A stretch of DNA of 64,000 nucleotides from Povalibacter uvarum (GCF_014202975.1 NZ_JACHHZ010000003.1:124001-188000); one strand, 5' to 3'; positions 50,406-58,814 are shown, numbered from the stretch's first letter. Translations and numbers: made by a program. Notes: a model not told the origin generated them from the sequence alone.

Positions 50406-50780
50406 TCAGCTCTTCTTCGAGCGGGCCTTGTAGAGCTTGACCTGTTCGTTGAAGCGGCTGGCGTGGGACTCGAGCTCCTCGACGGCGGCGTTGTGGCGCT
50501 TCGCCTGGATCGCCTTGATCTGCGCGATCTGGTCCGGCGGTGCCTCGGCGCCAGCCGCGTCGATGCGGGCCTGCATTTCCATGTCGAGGCAGCTCAGGTA
50601 CGCGGTGACCTGGGCGTTGTATTCCTTCACGGCCTTCATGCCGTCGATCATTTCCTGCTCGGTTGCGGTCGAGCCGTCTGGGATCGAGCCCGGGGCCTTC
50701 GGATAGATGCATTCCGCTTGCGCGAAGCCCGCGCTCAGCAGGCCCGTGAGCAGGATGCTCGAGAGAATCCGAATCTTCAT
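50406..50780 (-). CDS. Small periplasmic helical protein, paralogue 3 of 3
   Basis: 124 residues from the ATG at 50780 (AAGGGG ribosome site). Signal peptide ending 'GFAQA', mature start 'ECIYPKAPGSIPDGSTATEQ', then 'MKAVKEYNAQVTAYLSCLDM', a 10-residue insertion relative to the other two copies ('GAEAPPDQIA' region), and 'HNAAVEELESHASRFNEQVK'. More diverged than the other two, with a basic end 'ARSKKS'. It is the promoter-proximal member of the tandem and has its own terminator. Confidence 0.75.
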   Translation of the reverse strand: MKIRILSSILLTGLLSAGFAQAECIYPKAPGSIPDGSTATEQEMIDGMKAVKEYNAQVTAYLSCLDMEMQARIDAAGAEAPPDQIAQIKAIQAKRHNAAVEELESHASRFNEQVKLYKARSKKS

Positions 50781-51049
50781 AGACAACCCCTTCCGAGAAT
50801 GTTTTCTGTCGCGGCGACGGATCGGCCGTCCGACGGGATCGGCTCGCGTCGGGCGTCAATATATGACGGCCCGCGGGCGAGGGGAAAGGGGGAATGCGAC
50901 CCGCCGGCTTACGTGTCCGTCATCCGTGGACCGCCGGAAGGCGGCACGCCCCCCTATACTTGCTTCATCCAAATGCCGTGTCCCCTGAAGGCCGCGAATT
51001 TCGTCGGATACCCGATGCACCTGAATCGTCGAGCCCCTCTTTCCTGCCC

Positions 51050-51733
51050 ATGACCGCAGCCGAACTCGACGCCGTTCAGCTCAGTCTGTCTGTTGCATTG
51101 CGCAGCGTGCTGTTCGGCCTGCCGCTCGCTGTCCTCGTCGCGTGGATCCTCGCGCGACGCCGGGTGGCGGGCCGGATTTTTCTCGACGCCTTCGTTCATC
51201 TGCCGCTCGTTCTGCCGCCGGTGGTCGTGGGCTACCTGCTGCTTCTGTTGTTCGGAACACGCGGCCCGATCGGCGGGTGGCTGTACGACACGTTCGGTGT
51301 TCAGCTGATCTTCACGAGTGCAGGCGCCGCGCTCGCAACGACGATCATGACGTTCCCGCTGATGGTCCGCGCCATTCGCATCTCTCTCGAGGATGTCGAT
51401 GCCGGATTGGAGGACGCTGCGCGAACGCTCGGCGCCGGTGCGTGGGATCGGTTCTGGACCATCACTCTGCCATTGATGCTGCCCGGCATCCTGGCCGGAG
51501 CTGTCACGGCCTTTGCGGCGGGGCTCGGCGAATTCGGCGCAGTGATCACGTTCGTGTCGAACATTCCCGGTGAAACGCGAACGCTGCCGCTGGCGCTCTA
51601 CACAGCACTGCAGACGCCAGGCGGCGATGCACTCGCTGCGCGCCTCGCAACGATTTCCTTTTCGCTCGGGCTCGCCGGATTGCTTGCGGCCGAGTTCATT
51701 GCGCGGCGTCTGCGCCGGATGCTGGGACGGTAG
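51050..51733 (+). CDS. modB: Molybdate ABC transporter permease
   Basis: 227 residues from ATG 51050. Five or six membrane helices ('ALRSVLFGLPLAVLVAWILA', 'LPLVLPPVVVGYLLLLLFG') and the permease EAA-type loop 'EDVDAGLEDAARTLGAGAWD'. 'GLGEFGAVITFVSNIPGETR' is the ModB signature. It forms the inner-membrane channel for molybdate. modA, encoding the binding protein, is not in the expected place just upstream. No Shine-Dalgarno; TATACT at 50955-50960 is a possible -10. Confidence 0.93.
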   Translation: MTAAELDAVQLSLSVALRSVLFGLPLAVLVAWILARRRVAGRIFLDAFVHLPLVLPPVVVGYLLLLLFGTRGPIGGWLYDTFGVQLIFTSAGAALATTIMTFPLMVRAIRISLEDVDAGLEDAARTLGAGAWDRFWTITLPLMLPGILAGAVTAFAAGLGEFGAVITFVSNIPGETRTLPLALYTALQTPGGDALAARLATISFSLGLAGLLAAEFIARRLRRMLGR

Positions 51734-51735
51734 GC

Positions 51736-52851
51736 GTGAAGATCGCAGCAACGCACCGCCGCAACGGCTTCCTCCTCGATATCGCCATCGATGTGCCGAC
51801 TCCCGGCACCGTGGCGCTCTTCGGCCGCTCAGGCTGCGGCAAGACGACGCTGGCGAACATCATCGCGGGATTGATTCAGCCTGAACAGGCGGCGATCGAA
51901 GTCGATGGTGTCGTGCTCGAGGACACGCGCTCCGGGCATCGCGTTCCGACCGAGCGGCGTCGCATCGGCTACGTCTTCCAAGACGCACGCCTGTTTCCTC
52001 ATCGCAGCGTCCTCGGGAATCTGCGGTATGGCGAGCATCGTGCGCCGCCGACCGAGCGCAAGATCACGCTCGATCACGTCGTGGCGTTGCTGGGGCTCGA
52101 GCGGCTGCTCGATCGGCGTCCGCGAGAGTTGTCAGGCGGCGAGCGCCAGCGCGTCGCGCTGGGCAGGGCGCTGCTCTCTCAGCCGCGATTGCTGCTTCTC
52201 GATGAGCCTCTGGCGTCGCTCGATGTCGCCCGCCGCGAAGAAGTGCTGCCGTATCTCGAAGCGCTGCGCGACGATCTCGCAGTGCCGATCATCTATGTGA
52301 GCCATCAGTTCGACGAAGTGATGCGCCTCGCAACGCACGTCGTACTGATGGACAACGGACGCGTCGTCACGCAGGGCGCTGTCGAGCAGGTCAGCTTGCA
52401 CCCGCAGTTGCGCGCGATCGTCGGCGCTGAATCCGTGGGTTCAGTGCTGGGTGGAACGATCGTCGCAGCCGATCCGCACACGGGACTTGCAGCAGTCGCG
52501 GTCGGGAATGGCACGTTGAACGTTACGCTGCGCACTGCGCGGCCAGGTGCGGCGGTTCGTGTTCAGGTACTGGCGCGCGATGTCATTCTCGCGACACATC
52601 CTCCCGAGGGATTGAGTGTCCGCAACATGCTCGAAGGACGGATCGCGTACATCGTGGAAGACGATCCCGACGCCGATCTCGTCCACGTCGACGTGGGCGG
52701 TGCGACCGTTCTTGCGCGCGTAACCCGCGCTGCGCTCCAGTCGCTCTCCCTGCGAGTCGGAATGCAGATCTGGGTACTGGTGAAGGCGGTGTCGATTCGC
52801 GGACACGCGTTTCTCGCTCCTCGCCCGCCTCTGCAGATTTTCTCTTCGTGA
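51736..52851 (+). CDS. modC: Molybdate ABC transporter ATPase
   Basis: 371 residues from the GTG at 51736, two bases after the modB stop. ATPase domain with Walker A 'LFGRSGCGKTTLANIIAG', signature 'LSGGERQRVALGRALLSQPR' and Walker B 'LLLLDEPLASLD'; then the ModC-type sequence 'LPYLEALRDDLAVPIIYVSH'. A C-terminal MOP/TOBE domain (about 290-365: 'SVRNMLEGRIAYIVEDDPDA', 'LSLRVGMQIWVLVKAVSIRG') binds molybdate. It powers uptake of the metal used by the Moco operon next door. Confidence 0.94.
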   Translation: MKIAATHRRNGFLLDIAIDVPTPGTVALFGRSGCGKTTLANIIAGLIQPEQAAIEVDGVVLEDTRSGHRVPTERRRIGYVFQDARLFPHRSVLGNLRYGEHRAPPTERKITLDHVVALLGLERLLDRRPRELSGGERQRVALGRALLSQPRLLLLDEPLASLDVARREEVLPYLEALRDDLAVPIIYVSHQFDEVMRLATHVVLMDNGRVVTQGAVEQVSLHPQLRAIVGAESVGSVLGGTIVAADPHTGLAAVAVGNGTLNVTLRTARPGAAVRVQVLARDVILATHPPEGLSVRNMLEGRIAYIVEDDPDADLVHVDVGGATVLARVTRAALQSLSLRVGMQIWVLVKAVSIRGHAFLAPRPPLQIFSS

Positions 52852-52875
52852 ACTCCGTGTGAAATCTCGTTCTCT
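52845..52875. repeat. Word-repeat fragment shared with 49165-49262
   Basis: GTGAACTCCGTGTGAAATCT just at and after the modC stop repeats the end of the linker before the small paralogue genes. Confidence 0.55.
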
Positions 52876-52878
52876 TAC

Positions 52879-54219
52879 TTACGCAGGCCAGTGGACGGAA
52901 ATGTGCAGGCCGCCGAGTTCCGAGCGCTCGAGCGCGATGCGGCCGCGAGTGGCTTCGGCGAGATCATGAGCGATCGCGAGGCCGAGGCCGTGTCCGCCGC
53001 CGGCCTCATCGAGGCGCGCGCCGCGCAGCAATGCTTCCGCCATCTGCGCCGGCTCGATACCGGGGCCATCGTCTTCGACGACGAGTGCGCAGCCCTGATC
53101 GGACTTGTTCCCGCTGATCCGGATGCGACGGCGAGCGAAGCGCGCTGCGTTTTCGATCAGCGCGCCCATGAGTTCGAGCAGATCTTCCGCGGCGACCGGG
53201 ATGTCGAGCGATTCCGGGACCGCGATATCGAACACGAGCTGCGAGCCGGCCTCGGTGCGTTCGACGACACCGACGATCGACTCCACGACTGGTAACGCCT
53301 TGCTGCTCGAATTCGCCGAGGCGCGAATCATCGCCGCGCGACTGCGCGCGAGTTCGCCTTCGACTGCGGAGCTCGCTGCGGCGATCGCGCGATCGAGTCC
53401 ATCCGCCGCCTGCGTTGCACCAGCGAGTCTTGCCTGGCGGCTCTGCGCTGCCAATGCCGCGAGCGGCGTCTTGAGGGCATGAGCTAGGTCGGCGGCGCGG
53501 CGGCGTGCCCGTCCCAAATCTTTCTCGCGCGCGTCTGCAAGATCATTGATCGCGTTCACGAGCGGTTCGATTTCCTGCGCATGCGCCGAGCTGAGTCGCT
53601 CGCGCGGATTGCTATGGAGCACTGCGACCTCATCACGAACCCGTCGCAGCGGACGCAATCCGAGCTCGACCTGCATCCACGCGGCCGCCGACAGGATCAC
53701 CCAGAGCAACAGCAGGAACAGTGCGAGCTCGTTGCCGAACTCGACGCGGGCTTCATGCAGTGGGCGATTCTCGAAGCCGAGTTGCAGGAGAACGTCGGCA
53801 CTGCCGCTGTCCGGCTTGACGATGCGTTCGACGAGCAGCAGGTCTTCGTTGAAGGGGCCGGCGATCGATCGCACCGACCAGTTGCGGGTTTTCGCGACCG
53901 TCGACGCGGGCAGCGTTTCGTCCCACAACGAGCGCGAGCGCAAGCTGCCGCCGGGTGTCGACACCTGCCAGTAAAGGCCGCTTGCCGGTTCTGCGAAACG
54001 CGTGTCACCGGGATCGCGATCGAGCTGAGGTTGGCCATCCGCCGTGATGGAGACGTGTGCTGCGAGCTGCAGCCCCTCGCGAATCAAGTCGTCCGTGACG
54101 CGGCGCTCTATGTGGCGCTCGAACAGGAAGGTCATGCCGACCCAGGCCGCCGCGAGCGCGACGAAGATCGCGACAGTGGCAGCGACGAGCAGGCGGACGC
54201 GAAGTGATCGCGGCGTCAA
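52879..54219 (-). CDS. Sensor histidine kinase (PhoQ/QseC-like)
   Basis: 446 residues. First membrane helix about 8-30, a periplasmic domain to about 165, second helix ('LALFLLLLWVILSAAAWMQV'), HAMP-like linker, HisKA with the phospho-His in 'DLAHALKTPLAALAAQSRQA', and an ATPase domain ('LMGALIENAARFARRRI', 'LVVEDDGPGIEPAQMAEAL', 'GHGLGLAIAHDLAEAT'). It overlaps its response regulator gene by four bases (ATGA). The signal is unknown; the linked PepSY genes suggest an envelope or metal/cation stress (inference). Confidence 0.92.
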   Translation of the reverse strand: MTPRSLRVRLLVAATVAIFVALAAAWVGMTFLFERHIERRVTDDLIREGLQLAAHVSITADGQPQLDRDPGDTRFAEPASGLYWQVSTPGGSLRSRSLWDETLPASTVAKTRNWSVRSIAGPFNEDLLLVERIVKPDSGSADVLLQLGFENRPLHEARVEFGNELALFLLLLWVILSAAAWMQVELGLRPLRRVRDEVAVLHSNPRERLSSAHAQEIEPLVNAINDLADAREKDLGRARRRAADLAHALKTPLAALAAQSRQARLAGATQAADGLDRAIAAASSAVEGELARSRAAMIRASANSSSKALPVVESIVGVVERTEAGSQLVFDIAVPESLDIPVAAEDLLELMGALIENAARFARRRIRISGNKSDQGCALVVEDDGPGIEPAQMAEALLRGARLDEAGGGHGLGLAIAHDLAEATRGRIALERSELGGLHISVHWPA

Positions 54220-54881
54220 GGCGGTTGGCCTGGAAGCAGATAGCCGAAGCCGCGACGCGTTTCGATCGCTTGCGCGCCGAGTTTGCGGCGCAATCGCAGG
54301 ACCAGTGCCTCGATTGCATTGGCGTCGCCGGATTCGGTGGCGCCGTAAAGATGCTCAGCGAGCTCGCCCGCCGGCACGGCTCGACCACCCTGATGAGCGA
54401 GGTAGTGCAGAAAGCGAAACTCGAGCTGCGACAGATGCACAGGCCGCCCGGCGTAGATCGCGGACATGCGGTGAGTGTCGAGCGTCAGGTTGCCGACCTC
54501 GATGGATGAGCTCGTGTGGCCAGCGGCCCGGCGAATCAGGCCGCGAACGCGTGCGACGAGCTCGCCGATTTCGAACGGCTTGCCGAGATAGTCATCGGCA
54601 CCCGCCTCGATGCCGGTTACCCGCTCGGTCCAGTCGTTGCGCGCGGAAACGATGATGACGGGAAAATCACGCTGCGCATTGCGCCAGCGACGCAGCACCG
54701 ACAGCCCGTCCATTCGCGGCAGGCCGAGATCGAGGATCACGATGTCGTAGTCCTCGGTGTCACCCTTGAACCACGCGTCCTCGCCGTCGCTCGAGAAGTC
54801 GACGACGAAGCCGGCGGCCTGCAGTGCGACGGCCAGGTCTTCGGCGACGCCGGGCTCATCTTCTACGACCAGCGCTCGCAA
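54216..54881 (-). CDS. OmpR/PhoP-family response regulator
   Basis: 221 residues. Receiver domain with 'RALVVEDEPGVAEDLAVALQ', phospho-acceptor Asp in 'DIVILDLGLPRMDGLSVL' and Lys in 'YLGKPFEIGELVAR', then a winged-helix DNA-binding domain ('LSQLEFRFLHYLAHQGGRAV', 'NAIEALVLRLRRKLG'). It is the partner of the kinase encoded directly downstream. Its start abuts the stop of a PepSY gene. Confidence 0.94.
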   Translation of the reverse strand: MRALVVEDEPGVAEDLAVALQAAGFVVDFSSDGEDAWFKGDTEDYDIVILDLGLPRMDGLSVLRRWRNAQRDFPVIIVSARNDWTERVTGIEAGADDYLGKPFEIGELVARVRGLIRRAAGHTSSSIEVGNLTLDTHRMSAIYAGRPVHLSQLEFRFLHYLAHQGGRAVPAGELAEHLYGATESGDANAIEALVLRLRRKLGAQAIETRRGFGYLLPGQPP

Positions 54882-55220
54882 TCAGTCGTCCTCGATCTTG
54901 AGGATCGAACCGGTGCGGGCATCGATCTTTACTTCGCGCACCCGCCCGTTCGCGGTCAGCACCTTGATCTCATAGATGAGAGCGTCTTTCTTGGTCTCGA
55001 TCTCTACTTCGATCACGTCGCCCGGCACGGCTTGCTGCGCGATGGAAAGGATGCGCGTGAGCGGCAGCGCCTCGCCGCGCTGCAAGGCGCTGCGAATCGC
55101 ATCGTGCTCCCGCTTCTTGTCGTCGGAGTCGGCGAGGCCCGCTGCCGCGCCAAGCGCGATGGCGACGCAGACGATCCCACGCAACAGCAGCGAACCCGCA
55201 TTCATACGGCCGATTTTCAT
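54882..55220 (-). CDS. PepSY-domain periplasmic protein (linked to two-component genes)
   Basis: 112 residues; signal peptide ending 'AAAGLADS', then a PepSY-like unit ('AIRSALQRGEALPLTRILSI', 'DVIEVEIETKKDALIYEIKV', 'VREVKIDARTGSILKIEDD'). The domain is a small inhibitory or ligand-binding module. First gene of the PepSY-regulator-kinase operon (stop at 54882 directly next to the regulator start at 54881). A start five codons later, at 55205, is possible. Confidence 0.85.
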   Translation of the reverse strand: MKIGRMNAGSLLLRGIVCVAIALGAAAGLADSDDKKREHDAIRSALQRGEALPLTRILSIAQQAVPGDVIEVEIETKKDALIYEIKVLTANGRVREVKIDARTGSILKIEDD

Positions 55221-55334
55221 GGGGAAAGCGTGCCCTGCGCAACCTGACGCGAATCTGACGGCCGCCGTGAGGGCCGTGTCAGCGCGGCCCGCCTAAGCTT
55301 TCCCCCGTAGCATTTCAGACGAAGGAGTTTTCCG

Positions 55335-55595
55335 ATGAACCGTTTCAAAGTTCCAGTGCTGGCCGCAATTCTCGCGGTGTTGTCGGGTGCCGCCGTTCTT
55401 GCAGCCGAGACGACCCCGAACCTGCTGAGCCTCGGCGATCTCGAGCAGCGCATGACGGCGCAGGGCATCACGATCAAGGAGATCGAGCTGAAGCAGCTCG
55501 TGGCGGAGATCGAAGGCAAGGACGCGCAGGGGCGCAAGGTGGAGCTGGTTGTCGATCGGCGCAGCGGCGAAGTGCTGGCGAGGAAGCCGGACTAG
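55335..55595 (+). CDS. Small PepSY-domain protein, divergent
   Basis: 86 residues, signal peptide ending 'AAVLAAET' and one PepSY half ('LSLGDLEQRMTAQGITIKEI', 'KQLVAEIEGKDAQGRKVELV', 'VDRRSGEVLARKPD'). The ATG has a GAAGGAG ribosome site. It is divergent from the other PepSY gene with 114 bases between, and probably controlled by the same regulator. Confidence 0.85.
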   Translation: MNRFKVPVLAAILAVLSGAAVLAAETTPNLLSLGDLEQRMTAQGITIKEIELKQLVAEIEGKDAQGRKVELVVDRRSGEVLARKPD

Positions 55596-55609
55596 CAGAA
55601 CGGTGGTTC

Positions 55610-55634
55610 GTCATTCCCGCCTTCGCGGGAATGA
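55610..55634. repeat. Family A palindromic repeat, single hairpin
   Basis: GTCATTCCCGCCTTCGCGGG then AATGAC, between the convergent PepSY and TonB-receptor genes. Confidence 0.85.
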
Positions 55635-55694
55635 CGGACTGAGACGACGAAGCCACCCGAAGGTGGCTTCGCCGCCGCTCGCAGGAGGGGGAGG

Positions 55695-58526
55695 TCAGAA
55701 CTTGAAGCTCATGCCCGCAAGCGCATTCCAGGAATAGATCTCGTTTTCGGCCAGGCGCGACTTGTCGCCGCTGTAGAACCGCAACGGTTCGTCGTTGATG
55801 TTCTGCACCTGGAAGAACGTCGAGAGCTGTTTCGAGAACTCGTAGCTCGCCTTGAAGTCGAGCTGGCCGTGCGTGTCGACGTAGAGATCCTGCGCCGCCG
55901 AATCGCCGAGCGAGTCGAGGTATTCGCTGCGGTAGGAATAGGCGAGACGCAGCTCGACGCCGTGCTGCTCCCAGAACAGAGCCGCATTGCCGACGTGTTC
56001 CGACTGCATGAAGAAGGGGACCTTCTCGTCGCGGTCGAACACCGTTGCCTCGCTGTCCGTCCAGGTGTAGCTGATCGAAACACCGAAGCCGCTCAGGAAG
56101 CTCGGCAGGCTGGTGAATTGCTGCTGGAAGCCGAGTTCGACGCCGAGGATTTCGCCGGTCTGCGCGTTCTGCGGCTGCTGGATTTCGAGCTCCGAGTAGC
56201 GGCGGCCCTCGAAATCCTCGTCCTCCAGAATCTGGATGCGATTGAAGATCGGATTCTCGATGTCCTTGTAGAAGAGACCCGCCGACAGCAGGCCCGCCGG
56301 TTGCAGGTACCACTCGACGGCGACGTCGTAGTTCGTGGACTCCAGCGGATCGAGATCGGAGTTGCCGGCCTCGATGGCGCCTTCGTAGAAGACAATGCCG
56401 GTGTCGTCGTCGACGAAATCCTCTTCGATCTCGAAGATGCGGAAGGGGACATTCTGTTCGTACGAGGGGCGACCGATCGTGTTGGTCCAAGCGGCACGTA
56501 CCAGAACGTCGTCTCTCACCGCCCAGGTCATCAGCAAGTCGGGCAGGACGTTCGTGTACTTCTTGCTGCCTGTGACCTGCGGTGGCGGATTGGGTGCGTC
56601 GCCATCCAGGAAGACGATGTCGTACGCATCGAAGTCGGTGTCCGTCTGTTCGACGCGAACGCCACCGATGAACGTGGCGCTTCCGATCTCGAGCTGTCCC
56701 ATGATGTAGCCGGCGGTCACGTCCTCTTTGACGCGATAGTCGACGCCATAGGAATTCGCGATCGTGTCCGCATCGTCGATCTCGAACTGGTCTTCGTTGT
56801 CGCGGAAGAAGCGATCGGCGAGGTCGTAGTCCGGGTACGGACCGAACGTGTAGTAGTTGCGCTCGCTGCGATAGAAATCGGGGTCGCCCTGGCGCATCAC
56901 CTGCGACAGGAGGTAGTCGTCCTCGCCGTCGAAGCCGTCGTACACGATCATGTCCTGGTCCGAAGTATTCTCGCGGGAAATGTACTTCGCGCCGAACTTG
57001 AGGAAACCCGACTTGTCGCTCCAGTCGAAGTCGCGCTTGAAGTCGAGCTGGGCGATCCGCAGCTCTTCTTCGATCAGCTGGTGGCCGCGCGCCGCCTGGT
57101 TGAACTCGAAGTTGTCCGGATCCTGGAACTCAGGGCCCGCGTCGACGACCCAGAAGTAGTCGGACGTGTCGTACGACATCGGGATCTCATCGCCGAGCTC
57201 GAAGTTGTACTCGTTGTCGTACGGCGTGTCCTGCTCGGTCTTGCCGTAGGTGCCCGAGAAGGCGATGTTCCAGTCGCCGATCTGCACATCGCCGCCCAGC
57301 GACGACGACAGGATCGACTGGATCTCGAAGCGCTTGGTGTTGAGCCGCTCGCCTTCGCCTTCGGTGAACGTGCCGGACGTCGCCGTCTGGTTCTCGAGAT
57401 CGCCGTTGCGATAGTCGTAGACGACTTCCGGCTGTTCTTCCGTGTCTTCGTAGCGGTTGTACAGATTGCGCCAGTGCAGCTTCACGTTGTCGTTGGGACG
57501 GAACTCGAGGTTCGCAACGAAACCCTTGCGGACGCGACGGATCAGGTAGTCGCGCAGGCCCATCTCGTCGGGGATCAGGGCGCTGCCTTCATCGTCCGAT
57601 TCGACCCACGGATCGCCGCCCTGCAGGTTGTGCGAGTTGAACTCGCGGTCCGAGTAGCTGGCCGAGAGCACGATGCCGAAGCGGTCGTTGAACACGTTGC
57701 CCCAGCCCACGCTGCCGCCCCAGGGATTCTGACCGCCGAGGTCGTAGTAGCCGTAGTCGGCGGTTGCCGAGAAGAAGCGGCCATCGGGATCGTCGAACAC
57801 GCTGGGCGTCACGAGGTTGACCGTTCCGCCGATGGCATTGCCATCGAGATCCGGTGTAGCGGACTTGATGACTTCGAGCTTCGACAGGATGTTCGCGGGA
57901 ACGGTATCGAGCGCGACGCGGCGGGTATCGCCTTCCGGTGAGCCGATGAGCTGGCCGTCGATCGTTACGTTGCTCAGTGCGGCGTCGATGCCGCGGATCG
58001 TTACGTAGCGGCCTTCACCCTGGTCGGTCGAGACCGCGACGCCCACGACACGGGCCAGCGTTTCGCCGGCGTTCTGGTCGGGCAGCTTGCCGGCGTCGTC
58101 GGCGGTGACGGATTCCTTGAGCGTCTTCGAAGACTTCTTGTCCTGCAGAGCTGTGATCTGCGCGAGACGGTAGCCGGTGACTGTCACTTCTTCGAGGTCG
58201 CCAACAGCTGCGCCGAGGGCGAAGGCCTGCCGGGCTTCACCCGTGTCGGCGACCGTCACGTCCTGTTTGACGGTGCCGAAGCCGACGTACTCGACTTCGA
58301 CGGTGTACGAGCCCGCCGGCAGGTCAGCAATCCGGTAGTCGCCGGATCGATCGGCTTGTACGGTGCGCCCCAGTTGAGGCACACGCACAGTGGCATTGGG
58401 CAGCGCCCGGCCGGTGGCGGCTTCGGTGACGCGGCCGACGATTTCGCCGGCCCAGGCTGAGGAAAGAGGCGCGGCCAGCGCAGCCGCGACCGCCGCTGCA
58501 ACGAACGGGTAATGGTGACGCTTCAT
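55695..58526 (-). CDS. TonB-dependent receptor with carboxypeptidase-regulatory-like domain
   Basis: 943 residues from the ATG at 58526. Signal peptide ending 'SSAWAG', then a CarboxypepD_reg domain (about 27-110: 'GRVTEAATGRALPNATVRVP', 'GSYTVEVEYVGFGTVKQDVT'). The plug domain includes 'KTLKESVTADDAGKLPDQNA' and 'GEGRYVTIRGIDAALSNVTI', and the barrel ends in Phe ('LAGMSFKF'). This large subtype is common for sugar and glycoconjugate uptake. Next to the inositol genes it probably takes up inositol, an inositol glycoside or inositol phosphate (inference). A promoter and operator-like site lie about 240-290 bases upstream. Confidence 0.93.
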   Translation of the reverse strand: MKRHHYPFVAAAVAAALAAPLSSAWAGEIVGRVTEAATGRALPNATVRVPQLGRTVQADRSGDYRIADLPAGSYTVEVEYVGFGTVKQDVTVADTGEARQAFALGAAVGDLEEVTVTGYRLAQITALQDKKSSKTLKESVTADDAGKLPDQNAGETLARVVGVAVSTDQGEGRYVTIRGIDAALSNVTIDGQLIGSPEGDTRRVALDTVPANILSKLEVIKSATPDLDGNAIGGTVNLVTPSVFDDPDGRFFSATADYGYYDLGGQNPWGGSVGWGNVFNDRFGIVLSASYSDREFNSHNLQGGDPWVESDDEGSALIPDEMGLRDYLIRRVRKGFVANLEFRPNDNVKLHWRNLYNRYEDTEEQPEVVYDYRNGDLENQTATSGTFTEGEGERLNTKRFEIQSILSSSLGGDVQIGDWNIAFSGTYGKTEQDTPYDNEYNFELGDEIPMSYDTSDYFWVVDAGPEFQDPDNFEFNQAARGHQLIEEELRIAQLDFKRDFDWSDKSGFLKFGAKYISRENTSDQDMIVYDGFDGEDDYLLSQVMRQGDPDFYRSERNYYTFGPYPDYDLADRFFRDNEDQFEIDDADTIANSYGVDYRVKEDVTAGYIMGQLEIGSATFIGGVRVEQTDTDFDAYDIVFLDGDAPNPPPQVTGSKKYTNVLPDLLMTWAVRDDVLVRAAWTNTIGRPSYEQNVPFRIFEIEEDFVDDDTGIVFYEGAIEAGNSDLDPLESTNYDVAVEWYLQPAGLLSAGLFYKDIENPIFNRIQILEDEDFEGRRYSELEIQQPQNAQTGEILGVELGFQQQFTSLPSFLSGFGVSISYTWTDSEATVFDRDEKVPFFMQSEHVGNAALFWEQHGVELRLAYSYRSEYLDSLGDSAAQDLYVDTHGQLDFKASYEFSKQLSTFFQVQNINDEPLRFYSGDKSRLAENEIYSWNALAGMSFKF

Positions 58527-58764
58527 GATTTTTGCCCTGAACGTGGGTAAGAGTGACGGACGCGAAGGCCACGCGCCTGATGCGCTGGCCCGGATACGGA
58601 TGAGGCACACACGAGGTGCACGGGCAGGGGGTGCAGGCGCACGACGCGCCCATGCGATGTTCCGCGCTCGACGAAGAGCAGCATCACGCGAACCCCCTTG
58701 TCCGAAACCGGCCGCAGCCTGGCCGGCCGCTCGTGCGTGGAATTCCAGATTCCATCTGCGGCCG

Positions 58765-58794
58765 AGTATAGAACGAATATTTCGCGTAGAACAA
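58765..58794 (-). promoter_or_regulatory. Promoter of the TonB-receptor gene
   Basis: On the minus strand TTGTTC, an 18-base spacer and TATACT. The start would be near 58758. A CGAA-TAT-TTCG palindrome lies in the spacer, and operator 1 directly upstream of the -35. Confidence 0.55.
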
Positions 58795-58798
58795 GTAT

Positions 58799-58814
58799 TG
58801 TAATAAATATTCCA
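58799..58814. promoter_or_regulatory. Candidate RpiR operator 1
   Basis: TGTAATAAATATTCCA, an imperfect palindrome matching TGnAAnAWWTnTTnCA. Together with the TT that follows it shares 14 of 18 bases with operator 3. It lies four bases upstream of the receptor gene's -35. Confidence 0.6.

Noticed and set aside
50955-50960. TATACT upstream of modB as a leaderless promoter
   Set aside because: It is about 90 bases from the modB ATG; at best an ordinary promoter.
55869-57941. Plus-strand 690-residue open frame
   Set aside because: Antisense shadow of the TonB-receptor gene, Val/Glu/Arg-rich with no recognisable domain, signal or start site.
58774-58784. CGAATATTTCG as a fourth RpiR operator
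   Set aside because: It is palindromic but lacks the TG...CA ends and the TT of the right half, fitting the consensus poorly.
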